Shown piece by piece: positions 8,143-16,863 of a stretch of DNA of 64,000 bases (its first letter is position 1; every line of letters starts with the position of its first letter). The notes under the pieces were generated by a model that was given only the letters and a program-made list of their open reading frames with translations, was not told the origin of the DNA and ran no database searches. The DNA is from Massilia litorea (GTDB lineage Bacteria > Pseudomonadota > Gammaproteobacteria > Burkholderiales > Burkholderiaceae_D), in NCBI RefSeq assembly GCF_015101885.1, contig NZ_CP062941.1:1054001-1118000 (forward strand), written 5' to 3'. Made by a program: the position numbers and the translations under genes.

Positions 8143-9147
8143 ATGAGCGAATTCCTTCGTGGGAGGATGATACTGGCAGGCTGCATTACCGCCCTGGCCC
8201 TGTCCGCGTGCGGCGGAGGCGGCGGTAGCAGCGCCAGCACGGTCACGCCGACCCCGACGGCGACCACGCCGACTCCCGACCAGCTTACGCCGCCACCCGC
8301 CGTTCCCGACACGCCGACTCTGGGAGGCGCTGGTGCGCCGCTCGCCACCGGCAATATCGCCAACGATGGCCGCGAATGGATCAATTACCGCCGTAGCCAG
8401 CTCGGCATGTCGGCGCTCGTCCGGAACAGCTTCATCGACCGCGCAGCCCAGAATCACTCCGATTACCAGCGCATCAACAACACCATCACGCACGACGAGG
8501 TGGCGAGCAACCAGGGCTTCACCGGCATCGACGTCGGCGCCCGTTTGACGGCCGCCGGCTACGTGTTCAACACACGCGCCTCGCGCGCGTATGGCGAAGT
8601 CATCTCGGCCACGAGCAATGGCTCGGGGCAGTACATGGCTGAAGAACTGATCACGGCGGTCTACCACCGCTTTGTCATCTTCGAGCCGGTGTTCAAGGAA
8701 ATCGGTACCGGCGCGGCCACCACGTCCCAGGGCTATAACTACTTTACCGCCAACTTCACCGCCAACGATGGTTATGGCGCCGGCCTGTCCGGCGGCCAGG
8801 TGGCGGTCTGGCCATTCAGCGGGCAGACTGCCGTACCGCGCAACTTCTTCAGCGATACCGAGTCCCCCGACCCGGTGCCCGACCGCAATGAGGTCGGCTA
8901 TCCGATCAGCGTGCACGCGAACATCGACGTAACGGTCCGGGTCACGAGCTTCACGGTACGCCCGCGCGGCGGCGCCGACCTTGCCGTGCGGCTGCTGACG
9001 AGTGCGAACGATACCCATACCGGCGCCTCCTCGGCCGCCATCGTGCCGCTGGCGCCGCTGGCGGCAAGCACGACCTACGACGTCAGCTTCACCGGCACCG
9101 CCGGCAGCACGCCGGTCACCCGTACCTGGTCGTTCGCTACCCGCTGA
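8143..9147 (+). CDS. CAP (SCP/PR1-like) domain lipoprotein
   Basis: This is a secreted lipoprotein of the CAP superfamily. From the ATG at 8143 (GGGGAG upstream at 8130-8135) the signal peptide ends in lipobox ALSAC, followed by a glycine stretch and a Thr/Pro linker. The CAP domain occupies about 70-220: NYRRSQLGMSALVRN, AQNHSDYQ, TITHDE with the domain histidine, and AVYHRFVIFEP. The C-terminal about 100 residues form an Ig-like or beta-sandwich domain (RPRGGADLAVRLL, TTYDVSFTGTA). Bacterial CAP proteins have no settled function. An in-frame ATG at 8107 lies too close to a TAGAAT -10-like element at 8101-8106. Confidence 0.85.
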   Translation: MSEFLRGRMILAGCITALALSACGGGGGSSASTVTPTPTATTPTPDQLTPPPAVPDTPTLGGAGAPLATGNIANDGREWINYRRSQLGMSALVRNSFIDRAAQNHSDYQRINNTITHDEVASNQGFTGIDVGARLTAAGYVFNTRASRAYGEVISATSNGSGQYMAEELITAVYHRFVIFEPVFKEIGTGAATTSQGYNYFTANFTANDGYGAGLSGGQVAVWPFSGQTAVPRNFFSDTESPDPVPDRNEVGYPISVHANIDVTVRVTSFTVRPRGGADLAVRLLTSANDTHTGASSAAIVPLAPLAASTTYDVSFTGTAGSTPVTRTWSFATR

Positions 9148-9151
9148 CAGG

Positions 9152-9778
9152 ATGACACCGCACAAGCCTGGCTTGTCATCTTCCTCCGACGTCGCCCCCG
9201 ACGTTTCCATCGCTTCGCCGGTCCTCGATATCGAGGCCGGCGTCGAGCGCCTGATGGGCAACCGCGCCATCTACCTGCGCGCCCTCGCCCGCTTTCGGAA
9301 TGATTACCGCAAGGCGGCGCCTGCAATCCGGGCCGCGCTCGATGCCGGCGACCGCCCCGGGGCGCGGCGCCTGGTCCATACGCTCAAGGGTGCGGCCGGC
9401 ATGATCGAAGCAGCAGCGCTGCACGCCGCGGCGCTGGCGCTCGAAAACGCCCTGCGCGATGGCGGCAGCGGCACCGATGCACTGCTGGGCAGGGTCGATG
9501 CCGCCCTGGCCGCCGTCCTGCGCGAACTCGATGCGATGGTGCTGCTGGGAGAGGCGCCGCCGCGCACGCCGGCGCCGCCGACGGGCGACAACCTGGCCCG
9601 CCTGCGCGCCATGCTCGACATCGGCGACGGCGCCGCGGTCGAACTGGTCGCGACGGCGCGCAGCGAACTGCGTGCGCATCTGGGAGAACGGGGAATTGAA
9701 GAGCTGAGCGCGGCGGTGGCGGATTTCGATTTCGAACGCGCGTTGACGGTGCTCGACCGTGCCAGGCAGACCGGCTGA
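9152..9778 (+). CDS. HPt (histidine phosphotransfer) domain protein
   Basis: This 208-residue soluble protein has a canonical HPt domain at about 25-120 with the phospho-accepting H76 in RRLVHTLKGAAGMI. It would relay phosphate between a hybrid kinase and a response regulator. The C-terminal about 70 residues (LARLRAMLDIGDGAAVELV...) look like a second, histidine-less HPt-like helical segment. It begins four bases after the lipoprotein stop, so the two may be cotranscribed. No kinase is adjacent; the hybrid kinase at 28280 in this window is one possible, unproven partner. Confidence 0.83.
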   Translation: MTPHKPGLSSSSDVAPDVSIASPVLDIEAGVERLMGNRAIYLRALARFRNDYRKAAPAIRAALDAGDRPGARRLVHTLKGAAGMIEAAALHAAALALENALRDGGSGTDALLGRVDAALAAVLRELDAMVLLGEAPPRTPAPPTGDNLARLRAMLDIGDGAAVELVATARSELRAHLGERGIEELSAAVADFDFERALTVLDRARQTG

Positions 9779-9806
9779 GAGCGCCTGAGAAAATTTTCAG
9801 GCGCTC
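9779..9806. repeat. Short palindromic hairpin, related to the repeat at 43096
   Basis: GAGCGCCTGA (9779-9788) and TCAGGCGCTC (9797-9806) are a perfect 10-base inverted repeat around an AT-rich centre. It lies between convergent genes and could act as a bidirectional terminator, but there is no clear T tract. GAGCGCCTGA followed by AAAATT recurs at 43096-43112 with one difference, so it may be the end of a dispersed repeat. Confidence 0.6.
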
Positions 9807-9827
9807 AAATGAGGGCGCGCCGCCCGC

Positions 9828-10034
9828 TTAGCGCGTGTATTCCGCTTCTTCGTCGAAAGCGTCGGTGCAGTCCTTGCCGCAGAAGCGGCGCACGCTGTCG
9901 ACCGGTTTTTCGCAGTACCAGCACGAACCCTTCGGCGGCAGGCTCAGGCGCGATGGCCTGGCTTGTACCGCGGCGGCGGGCAGCGATTCGGAAACCGTAC
10001 CCTCGTTCATCACACTGTCTTGTATTGTTTCCAA
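9828..10034 (-). CDS. Small zinc-ribbon-like protein
   Basis: This is a short protein of 68 residues if translation starts at the TTG at 10034, where GGGAG sits at a good distance, or 60 residues if at the ATG at 10010, which lacks a clear ribosome site. The C-terminus holds a treble-clef or zinc-ribbon motif, SCWYCEKPVDSVRRFCGKDC, with paired cysteines C-x2-C and C-x3-C, and ends in an acidic tail. The function is unknown; such mini-proteins are common and conserved near housekeeping genes. A longer open frame reaching 10226 has no supporting signals in its first part. Confidence 0.65.
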   Translation of the reverse strand: METIQDSVMNEGTVSESLPAAAVQARPSRLSLPPKGSCWYCEKPVDSVRRFCGKDCTDAFDEEAEYTR

Positions 10035-10080
10035 GGTCCACTCCCTACCGGCAGCACGGTCTAAGTCGTCAAGCAAGATT

Positions 10081-10110
10081 ACTGTAGTGGAACATTCGGT
10101 GCATGAGCAA
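10081..10110 (-). promoter_or_regulatory. Candidate promoter of the zinc-ribbon gene
   Basis: On the minus strand, TTGCTC (10110-10105) is followed after 18 bases by TACAGT (10086-10081). The start site would be near 10074, about 40 bases before the TTG start. The surrounding interval 10035-10377 holds nothing else recognisable, apart from a 12-base palindrome at 10133-10144. Confidence 0.35.
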
Positions 10111-10377
10111 TCGCAATGGGGTGTTCCGCTGCGGCAGCGCTGCCACAGCCGTTCCCCAGGACCAGTGTGCGCCCAACCCGGCGCTCCCGCAACGCTGTCA
10201 TGCGTGCTCTCTGCGCGTTGCGGCAAGCCTGCAACAGATCGCCCAACGGACGCCGCGCAGCCGCAAAAGCGATGTCAACTGCGGAAATCTTAGCAGTATT
10301 GACAACGAATCCTGGCGGCCTTCCAATCGTGCGCGGCCGTTTAATTGCGAGATTTTGTAACAGGCAAGAATTGCCGC

Positions 10378-10980
10378 TCAGCGCGCCGTTGAAGCTTGTG
10401 CGGCCGGTTCGAGCGAGACGCGCAGGCCGGTCGAGGTGGTCGCAATGCGGGTGGGGATGTACTGGACGCCGGCATAGCGCAGCTCGTCCATGCGGAAACT
10501 GTAGACCGGAATGTCGAGAATCGCCCGCTCGAGCACGACGTTCGCCGCACGCGACAGCTGGCGCGTCACGGACTCGTCGAGCCCGCTGATGGCGAAGCGT
10601 TCCAGGCGCGGCTCGGCCAGGTAGACGCCGCTTCTCGCCTGGTCGACCACGAGGCGGCCGGAAAAGGCGAGCGTGCCGCCGAGGGGATTCCTGAGGAAGG
10701 ATTGGGCGACGCTGGCGTCGACCGTGAGCGCGACGCGGTCGCCCGGCAGCACGGCCAGCTGCGGGCGAGACAAACGCAGGTCGAACAGTTCCAACAAGCG
10801 GTTGTCCATCGGGAAGCGGCGGTCGAGGCTGGCCTGCAGTTTGGGCAGCGGAATATCGACTTCGCGCGGGCCGAGGAGGCTGGCGCAGGACGCCAGGGCG
10901 GCGGCCGCGGCCAGGCTCGATGCGATGAGGAAGACGCGTCGCGTAGCGCGTCGCGCGCGCAGGGGGTGTTGTTCAGCCAT
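10378..10980 (-). CDS. DUF1439 (YceB-like) lipoprotein
   Basis: This 200-residue lipoprotein has an arginine-rich start, a hydrophobic stretch and lipobox ALASC at about 28-32. The mature part has the DUF1439 pattern: PLPKLQASLDRRFP, a LFDLRLSRPQL strand, and alternating strands ending in IPVYSFRMDELR. This resembles tubular lipid-binding folds. E. coli YceB is the best-known member, without an assigned function. The stop at 10378 leaves a short C-terminus. The gene is separated from mnmE by a repeat hairpin. Confidence 0.8.
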   Translation of the reverse strand: MAEQHPLRARRATRRVFLIASSLAAAAALASCASLLGPREVDIPLPKLQASLDRRFPMDNRLLELFDLRLSRPQLAVLPGDRVALTVDASVAQSFLRNPLGGTLAFSGRLVVDQARSGVYLAEPRLERFAISGLDESVTRQLSRAANVVLERAILDIPVYSFRMDELRYAGVQYIPTRIATTSTGLRVSLEPAAQASTAR

Positions 10981-11031
10981 GCCAGCTCCTTGGGTTCGGG
11001 CTCAAGGGTAGCACGGGCTAATCGGAGGGGT

Positions 11032-11071
11032 GGTTTCGTAGGGTGGGCTCTTGAGCCCACCCTACGAAACC
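11032..11071. repeat. Perfect inverted repeat, TAGGGTGG family
   Basis: GGTTTCGTAGGGTGGGCTC (11032-11050) pairs without mismatch with its reverse complement at 11053-11071 around a 2-base loop. It sits two bases from the mnmE stop. A related, larger element with CGTAGGGTGGAGTC lies at 38597-38666, so this is a dispersed repeat. It may also terminate mnmE transcription, although a T tract is missing. Confidence 0.8.
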
Positions 11072-11073
11072 TG

Positions 11074-12453
11074 TCATTTACCGATACAGAACCGGCTGAA
11101 AATCACCCCGAGCAGATCGTCCGGCGTGAACTCGCCGGTAATGCTCGACAGCTGATCCTGCGCCAACCTCAGCTCTTCGGCAAACAAATCCAGCGACTGG
11201 TCATCCTGCGCCGCATGCTGCGCCGCCACGTCCAGATGCTGGCGCGCCGCGCGCAGTGCGATCAGGTGGCGTTCGCGCGCCAGGTAGAGCGACTCGCCCG
11301 TCTGCTGCCAGCCCGCGATGCGCAGCAGTTCCGCGCGCAGCAGGTCGATGCCGAGTTTTTCATTGGCCGACAAATAGATATGCGTGGCATCGGCCGCACC
11401 CTCGACGGTCGCCCGGTGTCCCGACAAATCGATCTTGTTCCAGATCCGTACCACCGGCACCCCGGCCGGGAAAGCGGCGACGATGGTCTCGTCGGCTGCG
11501 CTTGGGCCGAGGTTCGCGTCCAGCAGGTGCAGGATCACGTCCGCCTTGCCGACCTCTCCCCAGGTGCGCTCGATGCCGATGCGCTCGACGACGTCGATGC
11601 CCTCGTCGATCGCGCGGATGCCGGCGGTGTCGATGATGTTCAAGGGAATACCCTCGATCTGGATCGTCTCGCTGACTTTATCGCGCGTGGTGCCGGCGAT
11701 CGGCGTGACGATCGCCACTTCCGCACCGGCCAGCGCGTTCAGCAGCGAGGATTTACCGACGTTCGGCTGTCCGACCAGCACCACATTCAGCCCTTCGCGC
11801 AGCAATGCTCCCTGCGCCGCCTGGCGGAACACGTGCTCCAGGGACTCGACGATGCCGGCAAGCTGGCCGCGTGCGTTCGATTTTTCGAGGAAATCGATTT
11901 CCTCTTCCGGGAAGTCCAGCGTTGCCTCGACCAGCATGCGCAAGTTGATCGTCTGTTCGACCAGCCGGTGCACGACTTGCGAGAACGCGCCCGACAGCGA
12001 CTGGGAGGCCGATTTCGCCGCCGCCTCGGTGGAAGCGTCGATCAGGTCGGCCACCGCTTCGGCCTGGGCCAGGTCGAGCTTGTCGTTGAGGTAGGCGCGG
12101 CGCGTGAATTCGCCCGGTTCGGCCAGGCGCAGGCCGTGTTCGCGGCCCGCTTCCAGCACCCGGGACAGCAGCATCTGCAGCACGACCGGGCCGCCATGGC
12201 CCTGCAGTTCGAGCACGTCTTCGCCGGTGTAGGAATGCGGCGCCTTGAAGTACAAGGCCAGGCCCTGGTCGATGACGCTGCCGTCGACGGATTTAAAAGG
12301 AATGTAGGTTGCGTGGCGCGGCGCCAGTTTCGTATCGGGGAACAGCGCTTCGATCAGCGGGCCGAGCGATTTACCGGAGGCGCGGACCACGCCGATGCCG
12401 CCGCGTCCGGGTGCGGTGGCGATCGCCGCGATGGGAGAGGTATCTAGCTTCAT
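11074..12453 (-). CDS. mnmE: tRNA modification GTPase MnmE
   Basis: MnmE works with MnmG (GidA) to place the carboxymethylaminomethyl group on uridine 34 of certain tRNAs. The 459 residues show the N-terminal folate-binding domain, a helical domain and an inserted G domain: G1 GQPNVGKS at 228-235, G2 TTR at 255-257, G3 DTAG at 275-278 and G4 NKID at 339-342. The protein ends in the family's invariant CIGK, with the catalytic cysteine at 456. It lies downstream of yidC but behind a terminator. Position next to yidC is the usual order in this group. Confidence 0.97.
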   Translation of the reverse strand: MKLDTSPIAAIATAPGRGGIGVVRASGKSLGPLIEALFPDTKLAPRHATYIPFKSVDGSVIDQGLALYFKAPHSYTGEDVLELQGHGGPVVLQMLLSRVLEAGREHGLRLAEPGEFTRRAYLNDKLDLAQAEAVADLIDASTEAAAKSASQSLSGAFSQVVHRLVEQTINLRMLVEATLDFPEEEIDFLEKSNARGQLAGIVESLEHVFRQAAQGALLREGLNVVLVGQPNVGKSSLLNALAGAEVAIVTPIAGTTRDKVSETIQIEGIPLNIIDTAGIRAIDEGIDVVERIGIERTWGEVGKADVILHLLDANLGPSAADETIVAAFPAGVPVVRIWNKIDLSGHRATVEGAADATHIYLSANEKLGIDLLRAELLRIAGWQQTGESLYLARERHLIALRAARQHLDVAAQHAAQDDQSLDLFAEELRLAQDQLSSITGEFTPDDLLGVIFSRFCIGK

Positions 12454-12526
12454 GCGCGAATTGTAGATGATTTAAGGCAGGAAGCTGCCTGAATGAATGT
12501 GTGGCTTCGGTTAATCGTTGGCAATT

Positions 12527-12555
12527 AAAAAAGCCCGTGGAGTCCACGGGCTTTT
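12527..12555 (-). terminator. Rho-independent terminator after yidC
   Basis: On the minus strand AAAAGCCCGTGG (12555-12544) pairs perfectly with CCACGGGCTTTT (12540-12529) around a 3-base loop and runs into a T tract. It ends the rpmH-rnpA-yidD-yidC unit, so mnmE needs its own promoter in 12454-12526. Confidence 0.9.
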
Positions 12556-12573
12556 GTTCACAACACAAGCAAC

Positions 12574-14271
12574 TTACTTGGTCGCCGTGCCGTACTTCTT
12601 GGTGATCACCCACTGCTGCGCGATCGACACCAGATTGTTCACCACCCAGTACAGGACCAGGCCCGACGGGAAGAAGATGAACATGACCGAGAACGCCAGC
12701 GGCATGAACATCATCATCTTTGCCTGCATCGGATCGGCCGGCTGGGGATTCAGTTTCGCCGTGATGAACATCGAGATCGCGTACAGGATCGGCAGGATGA
12801 AGAAGCGGTCAGGCTGGGTCAGGTCGGTGATCCAGCCGATCCACGGCGCGCCGCGCATCTCGACCGAGGCTTGCAGCACGTAATACAGGGCCAGGAACAC
12901 CGGCATCTGCACCAGGATCGGCAGGCAGCCGCCCAGCGGGTTGATCTTCTCGGCCTTGTACAGTTCCATGGTCGCCTGCTGCATCTTGACCGGGTCGGCT
13001 TTGTAGCGCTCGCGGATCGCCTGCATCTTCGGCGTGACGACGCGCATCTTTGCCATGCTGCGGTAGCCGGCGGCCGACAGCGGGAAGAAGGCCAGCTTGA
13101 TCAGGATCGTGAAGGCAATGATCGTCCAGCCCCAGTTGCCCAGCAGCTGGTGGATCTGGTCGATGATCCAGAACAGGGGTTTCGCGATGATCGCGAACAT
13201 GCCGTAGTCCTTGACCAGTTCCAGGCCCGGGGTGATTTTTTCCAGCGTCTTCTCGTCCTGCGGACCCGAGTACAGGCGCGCGGTGTTCGAGACGGTCGCG
13301 CCCGGTGCCACCGTGCCCAGCGGCTGGACGGTACCGATTGCGTACAAGTTCGTCGCCAGCTTCTTGGTGAAGATGTCGCGCGGGGCATTCTCGGCCGGAA
13401 TGAAGGCCGATACGAAGAAGTGCTGCGAAATCGCCACCCAGCCGCCGTTCGCCTTGGTCGCGTGCTCGGCTTTGCCCTTTTCGATGTTCTCGAAGCTCAG
13501 CTTCTTGTATTTCTCTTCAGGGGTCCACAGGGTCGGGCCGGTGAAGCTCGGGGTGAACCAGGAGCTGCCTTCCGGCTTGTTGCCGTCGTGCTGCAGCTGC
13601 AGGTAGAGCGAAGGCTGGACCGGCGCCGCGGTCAGGTTGGTGACGTCGTGACGGACATCGACCACGTACTCGCCGCGTTTGAAGGTCAGCGTCTTGGTCA
13701 ATTTGACGCCGCCCTGCTCCGCATCGAGCACGACTTGCACGGCATTCCCGCCGTCGAGGGTGCGCAGGCCGGGACGCGCCACGAATGGCGTGTTGTGGTT
13801 AGGCAGGACGCCGGCCGGGGTCGAACCGATCAGGCCGGTCTGGCCCAGGTAGACGTTGTTGCCGGTGACGTTGAACAGCACCTGGTTCTTCGTCTTGTCG
13901 AAGTGGTCAGGGAATTTCAGCAGCTCGAGGCGGCGGATGACGCCACCCTGGGTGTCGATCTCGGCCTTGATGACGTCGGTGGTGACGGTGATGCGCTCGG
14001 CCGGTGCAGGAGCGGCCGGCTGGCCAGGCACTGCGCCCGGTGCCGCAGCACCAGGCACCGCGCCGGGCTGGGCGCCCGCGGCCGGAACACCGGCGGCCGG
14101 CGAACCGGTGGTGCCGGTGGCATTCGCAGCGGCAGGCGCTTGCGCGACCTTGGCCGGCGGCGTAGGCGAGAACATCGATTGCTTACCGTTCGACACCATC
14201 CAGTTATTCCACAGGACGACAAGCGAGACGGCGAAGACAATCCACAAAATGGTACGTTTATTGATTTCCAT
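12574..14271 (-). CDS. yidC: Membrane protein insertase YidC
   Basis: YidC inserts and folds inner-membrane proteins, alone or with SecYEG. From the ATG at 14271 it has 565 residues: an N-terminal anchor helix (about 6-23), an Ala/Pro/Gly-rich linker (about 40-95), the large periplasmic domain (about 95-340), and the conserved five-helix core containing LGNWGWTIIAFTILIKL, MQAIRERYKADPVKMQQATMELYK and NPLGGCLPILVQMPVFLALYYVL. The reading frame is open further upstream, to 14571, but that part overlaps yidD and has no homologous features. The start MEINKRTILWIVF is the family's usual one. Confidence 0.96.
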   Translation of the reverse strand: MEINKRTILWIVFAVSLVVLWNNWMVSNGKQSMFSPTPPAKVAQAPAAANATGTTGSPAAGVPAAGAQPGAVPGAAAPGAVPGQPAAPAPAERITVTTDVIKAEIDTQGGVIRRLELLKFPDHFDKTKNQVLFNVTGNNVYLGQTGLIGSTPAGVLPNHNTPFVARPGLRTLDGGNAVQVVLDAEQGGVKLTKTLTFKRGEYVVDVRHDVTNLTAAPVQPSLYLQLQHDGNKPEGSSWFTPSFTGPTLWTPEEKYKKLSFENIEKGKAEHATKANGGWVAISQHFFVSAFIPAENAPRDIFTKKLATNLYAIGTVQPLGTVAPGATVSNTARLYSGPQDEKTLEKITPGLELVKDYGMFAIIAKPLFWIIDQIHQLLGNWGWTIIAFTILIKLAFFPLSAAGYRSMAKMRVVTPKMQAIRERYKADPVKMQQATMELYKAEKINPLGGCLPILVQMPVFLALYYVLQASVEMRGAPWIGWITDLTQPDRFFILPILYAISMFITAKLNPQPADPMQAKMMMFMPLAFSVMFIFFPSGLVLYWVVNNLVSIAQQWVITKKYGTATK

Positions 14272-14282
14272 TGAGGTATTGA

Positions 14283-14543
14283 TCAGGAGTGGTTGCAACC
14301 GCAAGCGGCTGGGTGGGAATCTTTGTGCCCGCGTGGGGGCACCGGATCGACGCCGCCCGCATTCCAGGGATGGCAGCGGCCCAGGCGGCGCGCGGCCAGC
14401 CAGCTGCCGCGCAGCGCACCATGGGTCTGGAGCGCCTCGATGGCATAACTGGAACAGGACGGATAAAAGCGGCAATTCTGCCCGAGCATCGGCGACAGCA
14501 CGAGTCGATAGGCTCGCACGATCCAGATGAGCAGGGTCTTCAT
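14283..14543 (-). CDS. yidD: Membrane protein insertion efficiency factor YidD
   Basis: YidD is a small membrane-associated protein that assists YidC-dependent insertion. It is encoded here in 86 residues with the family hallmarks IRAYRLVLSPMLG-like amphipathic start, CRFYPSCSSYAIEAL, and RLGRCHPW followed by the GGVDPVP turn. Its start overlaps the rnpA stop (ATGA at 14540-14543), indicating translational coupling, and yidC starts 11 bases after its stop. The C-terminal tail is rich in His and Cys. Confidence 0.94.
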   Translation of the reverse strand: MKTLLIWIVRAYRLVLSPMLGQNCRFYPSCSSYAIEALQTHGALRGSWLAARRLGRCHPWNAGGVDPVPPRGHKDSHPAACGCNHS

Positions 14544-14950
14544 GGCGTCGGTGGCGCAGGCGCCGGCCCAACGGGGCGGCGTGGACGCTGTGAAGCCAGC
14601 AGGCGTGACAGTTCGGCGTGCAGCAAGCGTTTCAGCGCGCTGTTGGTCGCCGGGCCGGCCTTGGTGTTCACCGGACGGGCCAGGCGAACGATGCAATCGA
14701 CAGCCTGGATCTCGTGCGTGCGGAACAGTTCGCGCGTGACGCGCTTGATGGTATTGCGGGTGACGGCGCGCGGCGCGAAGCGTTTGGCCGCGACGATGCC
14801 CAGCCGCGCATGGGGCAGCGGGCTGGGTCGCGTGTACAACACGAAATGCGCGGATTTTTGCGTGGGCCGCAAACGAAAAACGGATGAAAACTCATCCGTT
14901 TTTAAAATGCGCCGAGCGCGCGCGAAGTCGTGCGAACCTTCGCCTGTCAT
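14540..14950 (-). CDS. rnpA: Ribonuclease P protein component
   Basis: RnpA is the protein subunit of RNase P, which matures tRNA 5' ends. The 136 residues contain ARLGIVAAKRFAPRAVTRNTIKRVTRELFR, with the conserved RNxxKRxxRE signature (split here over about 55-80), and the N-terminal LKTDEFSSVF segment. The C-terminal Pro/Ala-rich tail is longer than in E. coli. It lies 30 bases downstream of rpmH, as usual. A terminator-like hairpin is encoded inside its codons 17-25. Confidence 0.95.
   Translation of the reverse strand: MTGEGSHDFARARRILKTDEFSSVFRLRPTQKSAHFVLYTRPSPLPHARLGIVAAKRFAPRAVTRNTIKRVTRELFRTHEIQAVDCIVRLARPVNTKAGPATNSALKRLLHAELSRLLASQRPRRPVGPAPAPPTP
14876..14903 (-). terminator. rnpA: Terminator-like hairpin inside rnpA, after rpmH
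   Basis: AAAAACGGATGA and TCATCCGTTTTT form a perfect 12-base inverted repeat around a 4-base loop. On the minus strand the second arm ends in TTTTT. It lies about 78 bases past the rpmH stop and encodes residues about 16-25 of RnpA. It could attenuate rnpA expression relative to rpmH. Confidence 0.6.
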
Positions 14951-14980
14951 GGCCGACCGCAGTGGAGCAGGCGAGCTGGC

Positions 14981-15115
14981 TTAGACAGCCAGACGCTTGC
15001 GGCCCTTGGCGCGGCGTGCGTTCAGGACTTGGCGGCCACCACGGGTAGCCATACGTGCGCGGAAGCCGTGCGTGCGCTTGCGACGAACGACGGAAGGTTG
15101 GTAAGTACGTTTCAT
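14981..15115 (-). CDS. rpmH: 50S ribosomal protein L34
   Basis: Translation of the minus strand gives a complete 44-residue L34: [19 protein letters not shown] at the start, the [19 protein letters not shown] core, and KRLAV at the end. It is a basic large-subunit protein encoded at the head of the rpmH-rnpA-yidD-yidC unit, beside oriC in most bacteria. A well-formed promoter lies about 165 bases upstream. Confidence 0.98.
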   Translation of the reverse strand: MKRTYQPSVVRRKRTHGFRARMATRGGRQVLNARRAKGRKRLAV

Positions 15116-15460
15116 GGTGGTCTCGCTTAAAGCAAAATAGGATGCAAAATCGGGTCTGACGTCTTCTCGTCAGGAATCGGCGCCAATGACAGTTCGCAGT
15201 TGTTAAGCCAGCGTCACGCCACAGCTCGTCCCTGCACTTCATGGCCAAAATTGCTCGGCTGACAGACAGGCGGACGGGGAACCCTGAATTAGACTCGATT
15301 TCGCCCCCGACTGTCAAGGCGACTGTTGTTTCACTTTTTACTGACGGTATGGATAACTCGATCTTTATCCCCAGCCAACGCGCAAAAACTTGGCCCAACC
15401 TGTGGATAACTTGCGCGTAGACGGGTAAAATAGCGTGTTACGTATCAATAAGCCGCATAC
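15116..15460. other. Putative chromosomal origin (oriC) between rpmH and dnaA
   Basis: This 345-base gap has no gene. It holds a perfect DnaA box TGTGGATAA (15401-15409, minus-strand TTATCCACA) and two one-mismatch boxes, TATGGATAA (15348-15356) and TTATCCCCA (15365-15373). AT-rich runs lie at about 15325-15345 and 15424-15452. The perfect box covers the likely -35 of dnaA (TAAAAT -10 at 15426-15431), consistent with DnaA repressing its own gene. The gene order around it is the standard origin order. Only three boxes are clear, so other functional elements may lie elsewhere in the block. Confidence 0.7.
15288..15317 (-). promoter_or_regulatory. Promoter of rpmH
   Basis: On the minus strand a perfect TTGACA (15317-15312) and TCTAAT (15293-15288) are 18 bases apart. 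Transcription would begin near 15281 and run through a leader of about 165 bases into rpmH. It lies inside the presumed origin. Confidence 0.65.
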
Positions 15461-16849
15461 ATGGAAAATTTTTGGCAGACCGCCTCCGCACAACTGGAGC
15501 TCGAGCTGACGCCGCAACAATACAGCGCGTGGATCAAACCGCTCGTCGCCCTCGATTACGAGGACGGCAAGCTGCGCATTGCAGCGCCCAATCGATTCAA
15601 GCTCGACTGGGTGAAGTCGCAGTTCGCCAACCGCATCACGGCACTGGCCTGCCAGTACTGGGAAGCCCCGGTCGAGGTGCAGTTCGTGCTCGACCCGCGC
15701 CTGAACGTGAAAAAGCCGGACGCCGTGCGCCCTGCCCCGGCCGCCCAGGCGGAACCGGGCCAACTGCGCCCGTCCGCACCCGCTGAGCCGCAGCAAAATT
15801 TAAATATCGCCAACTCGCCGAAGCGCGAGCAGAGCCGCATCAACCCGGACTTGACCTTCGACAGTTTTGTTACCGGTAAGGCCAACCAGCTGGCGCGCGC
15901 CGCCGCGATCCAGGTGGCGAACAACCCGGGCGTGTCCTACAACCCGCTGTTCTTCTACGGCGGCGTCGGCCTCGGTAAGACCCACCTGATCCACGCGATT
16001 GGCAACCAGGTCATGGCCGACCAGCCGGGCGCGCGCATCCGCTACATCCACGCCGAGCAGTACGTGCGCGACGTCGTCACCGCCTATCAACGCAAAGGTT
16101 TCGACGACTTCAAGCATTACTATCACTCGCTCGACATGCTGCTGATCGACGATATCCAGTTCTTCGGCGGGAAAAGCCGCACCCAGGAAGAGTTCTTCTA
16201 TGCGTTCGAGGCGCTGATCGCGGCGAAAAAGCAGATCATCATCACCTCGGACACCTATCCGAAAGAGATCACGGGCATGGACGACCGCCTGATCTCGCGC
16301 TTCGATTCCGGCCTGACGGTCGCGATCGAGCCGCCGGAACTGGAAATGCGCGTCGCGATCCTGCTGAAAAAGGCGCAATCGGAAGGCGTCACGCTCTCCG
16401 ACGACGTCGCCTTCTTCGTGGCGAAACACCTGCGCTCGAACGTGCGCGAGCTGGAAGGCGCGCTGCGAAAAATCCTGGCCTACTCGCGTTTCCACGGCAA
16501 GGACATCACGATCGACATCGTGAAGGAAGCCCTGAAGGATCTGCTGTCGGTGCAGAACCGCCAGATCTCGGTGGAAAACATCCAGAAGACGGTGGCCGAC
16601 TTCTTCAACATCAAGGTCGCCGACATGTACTCGAAGCGGCGCCCGGCGAACATCGCCCGCCCGCGCCAGATCGCCATGTACCTGGCCAAGGAATTGACGC
16701 AGAAGAGTCTGCCGGAAATCGGCGAACTGTTCGGCGGCCGCGACCACACCACCGTGCTGCACGCGGTGCGCAAGATCGCCGGCGACCGCCAGAAAAATGC
16801 CGAGTGCAACCACGAATTGCACGTGCTGGAGCAGACCCTCAAGGGCTGA
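15461..16849 (+). CDS. dnaA: Chromosomal replication initiator DnaA
   Basis: DnaA binds DnaA boxes and opens oriC. The 462 residues show domain I (about 1-80), a Pro/Ala/Gln-rich linker (about 85-125), the AAA+ domain with Walker A GGVGLGKT at 167-174 and Walker [10 protein letters not shown] at 227-235, and the C-terminal helix-turn-helix with the signature [14 protein letters not shown]. Domain I and linker are of typical betaproteobacterial length. It is followed by dnaN after 97 bases. Confidence 0.98.
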   Translation: MENFWQTASAQLELELTPQQYSAWIKPLVALDYEDGKLRIAAPNRFKLDWVKSQFANRITALACQYWEAPVEVQFVLDPRLNVKKPDAVRPAPAAQAEPGQLRPSAPAEPQQNLNIANSPKREQSRINPDLTFDSFVTGKANQLARAAAIQVANNPGVSYNPLFFYGGVGLGKTHLIHAIGNQVMADQPGARIRYIHAEQYVRDVVTAYQRKGFDDFKHYYHSLDMLLIDDIQFFGGKSRTQEEFFYAFEALIAAKKQIIITSDTYPKEITGMDDRLISRFDSGLTVAIEPPELEMRVAILLKKAQSEGVTLSDDVAFFVAKHLRSNVRELEGALRKILAYSRFHGKDITIDIVKEALKDLLSVQNRQISVENIQKTVADFFNIKVADMYSKRRPANIARPRQIAMYLAKELTQKSLPEIGELFGGRDHTTVLHAVRKIAGDRQKNAECNHELHVLEQTLKG

Positions 16850-16863
16850 TCCGATCACACATC

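Noticed and set aside
10396..12447. 683-codon plus-strand frame over mnmE and the DUF1439 gene
   Set aside because: Antisense shadow of two well-identified genes; no family features or ribosome site.
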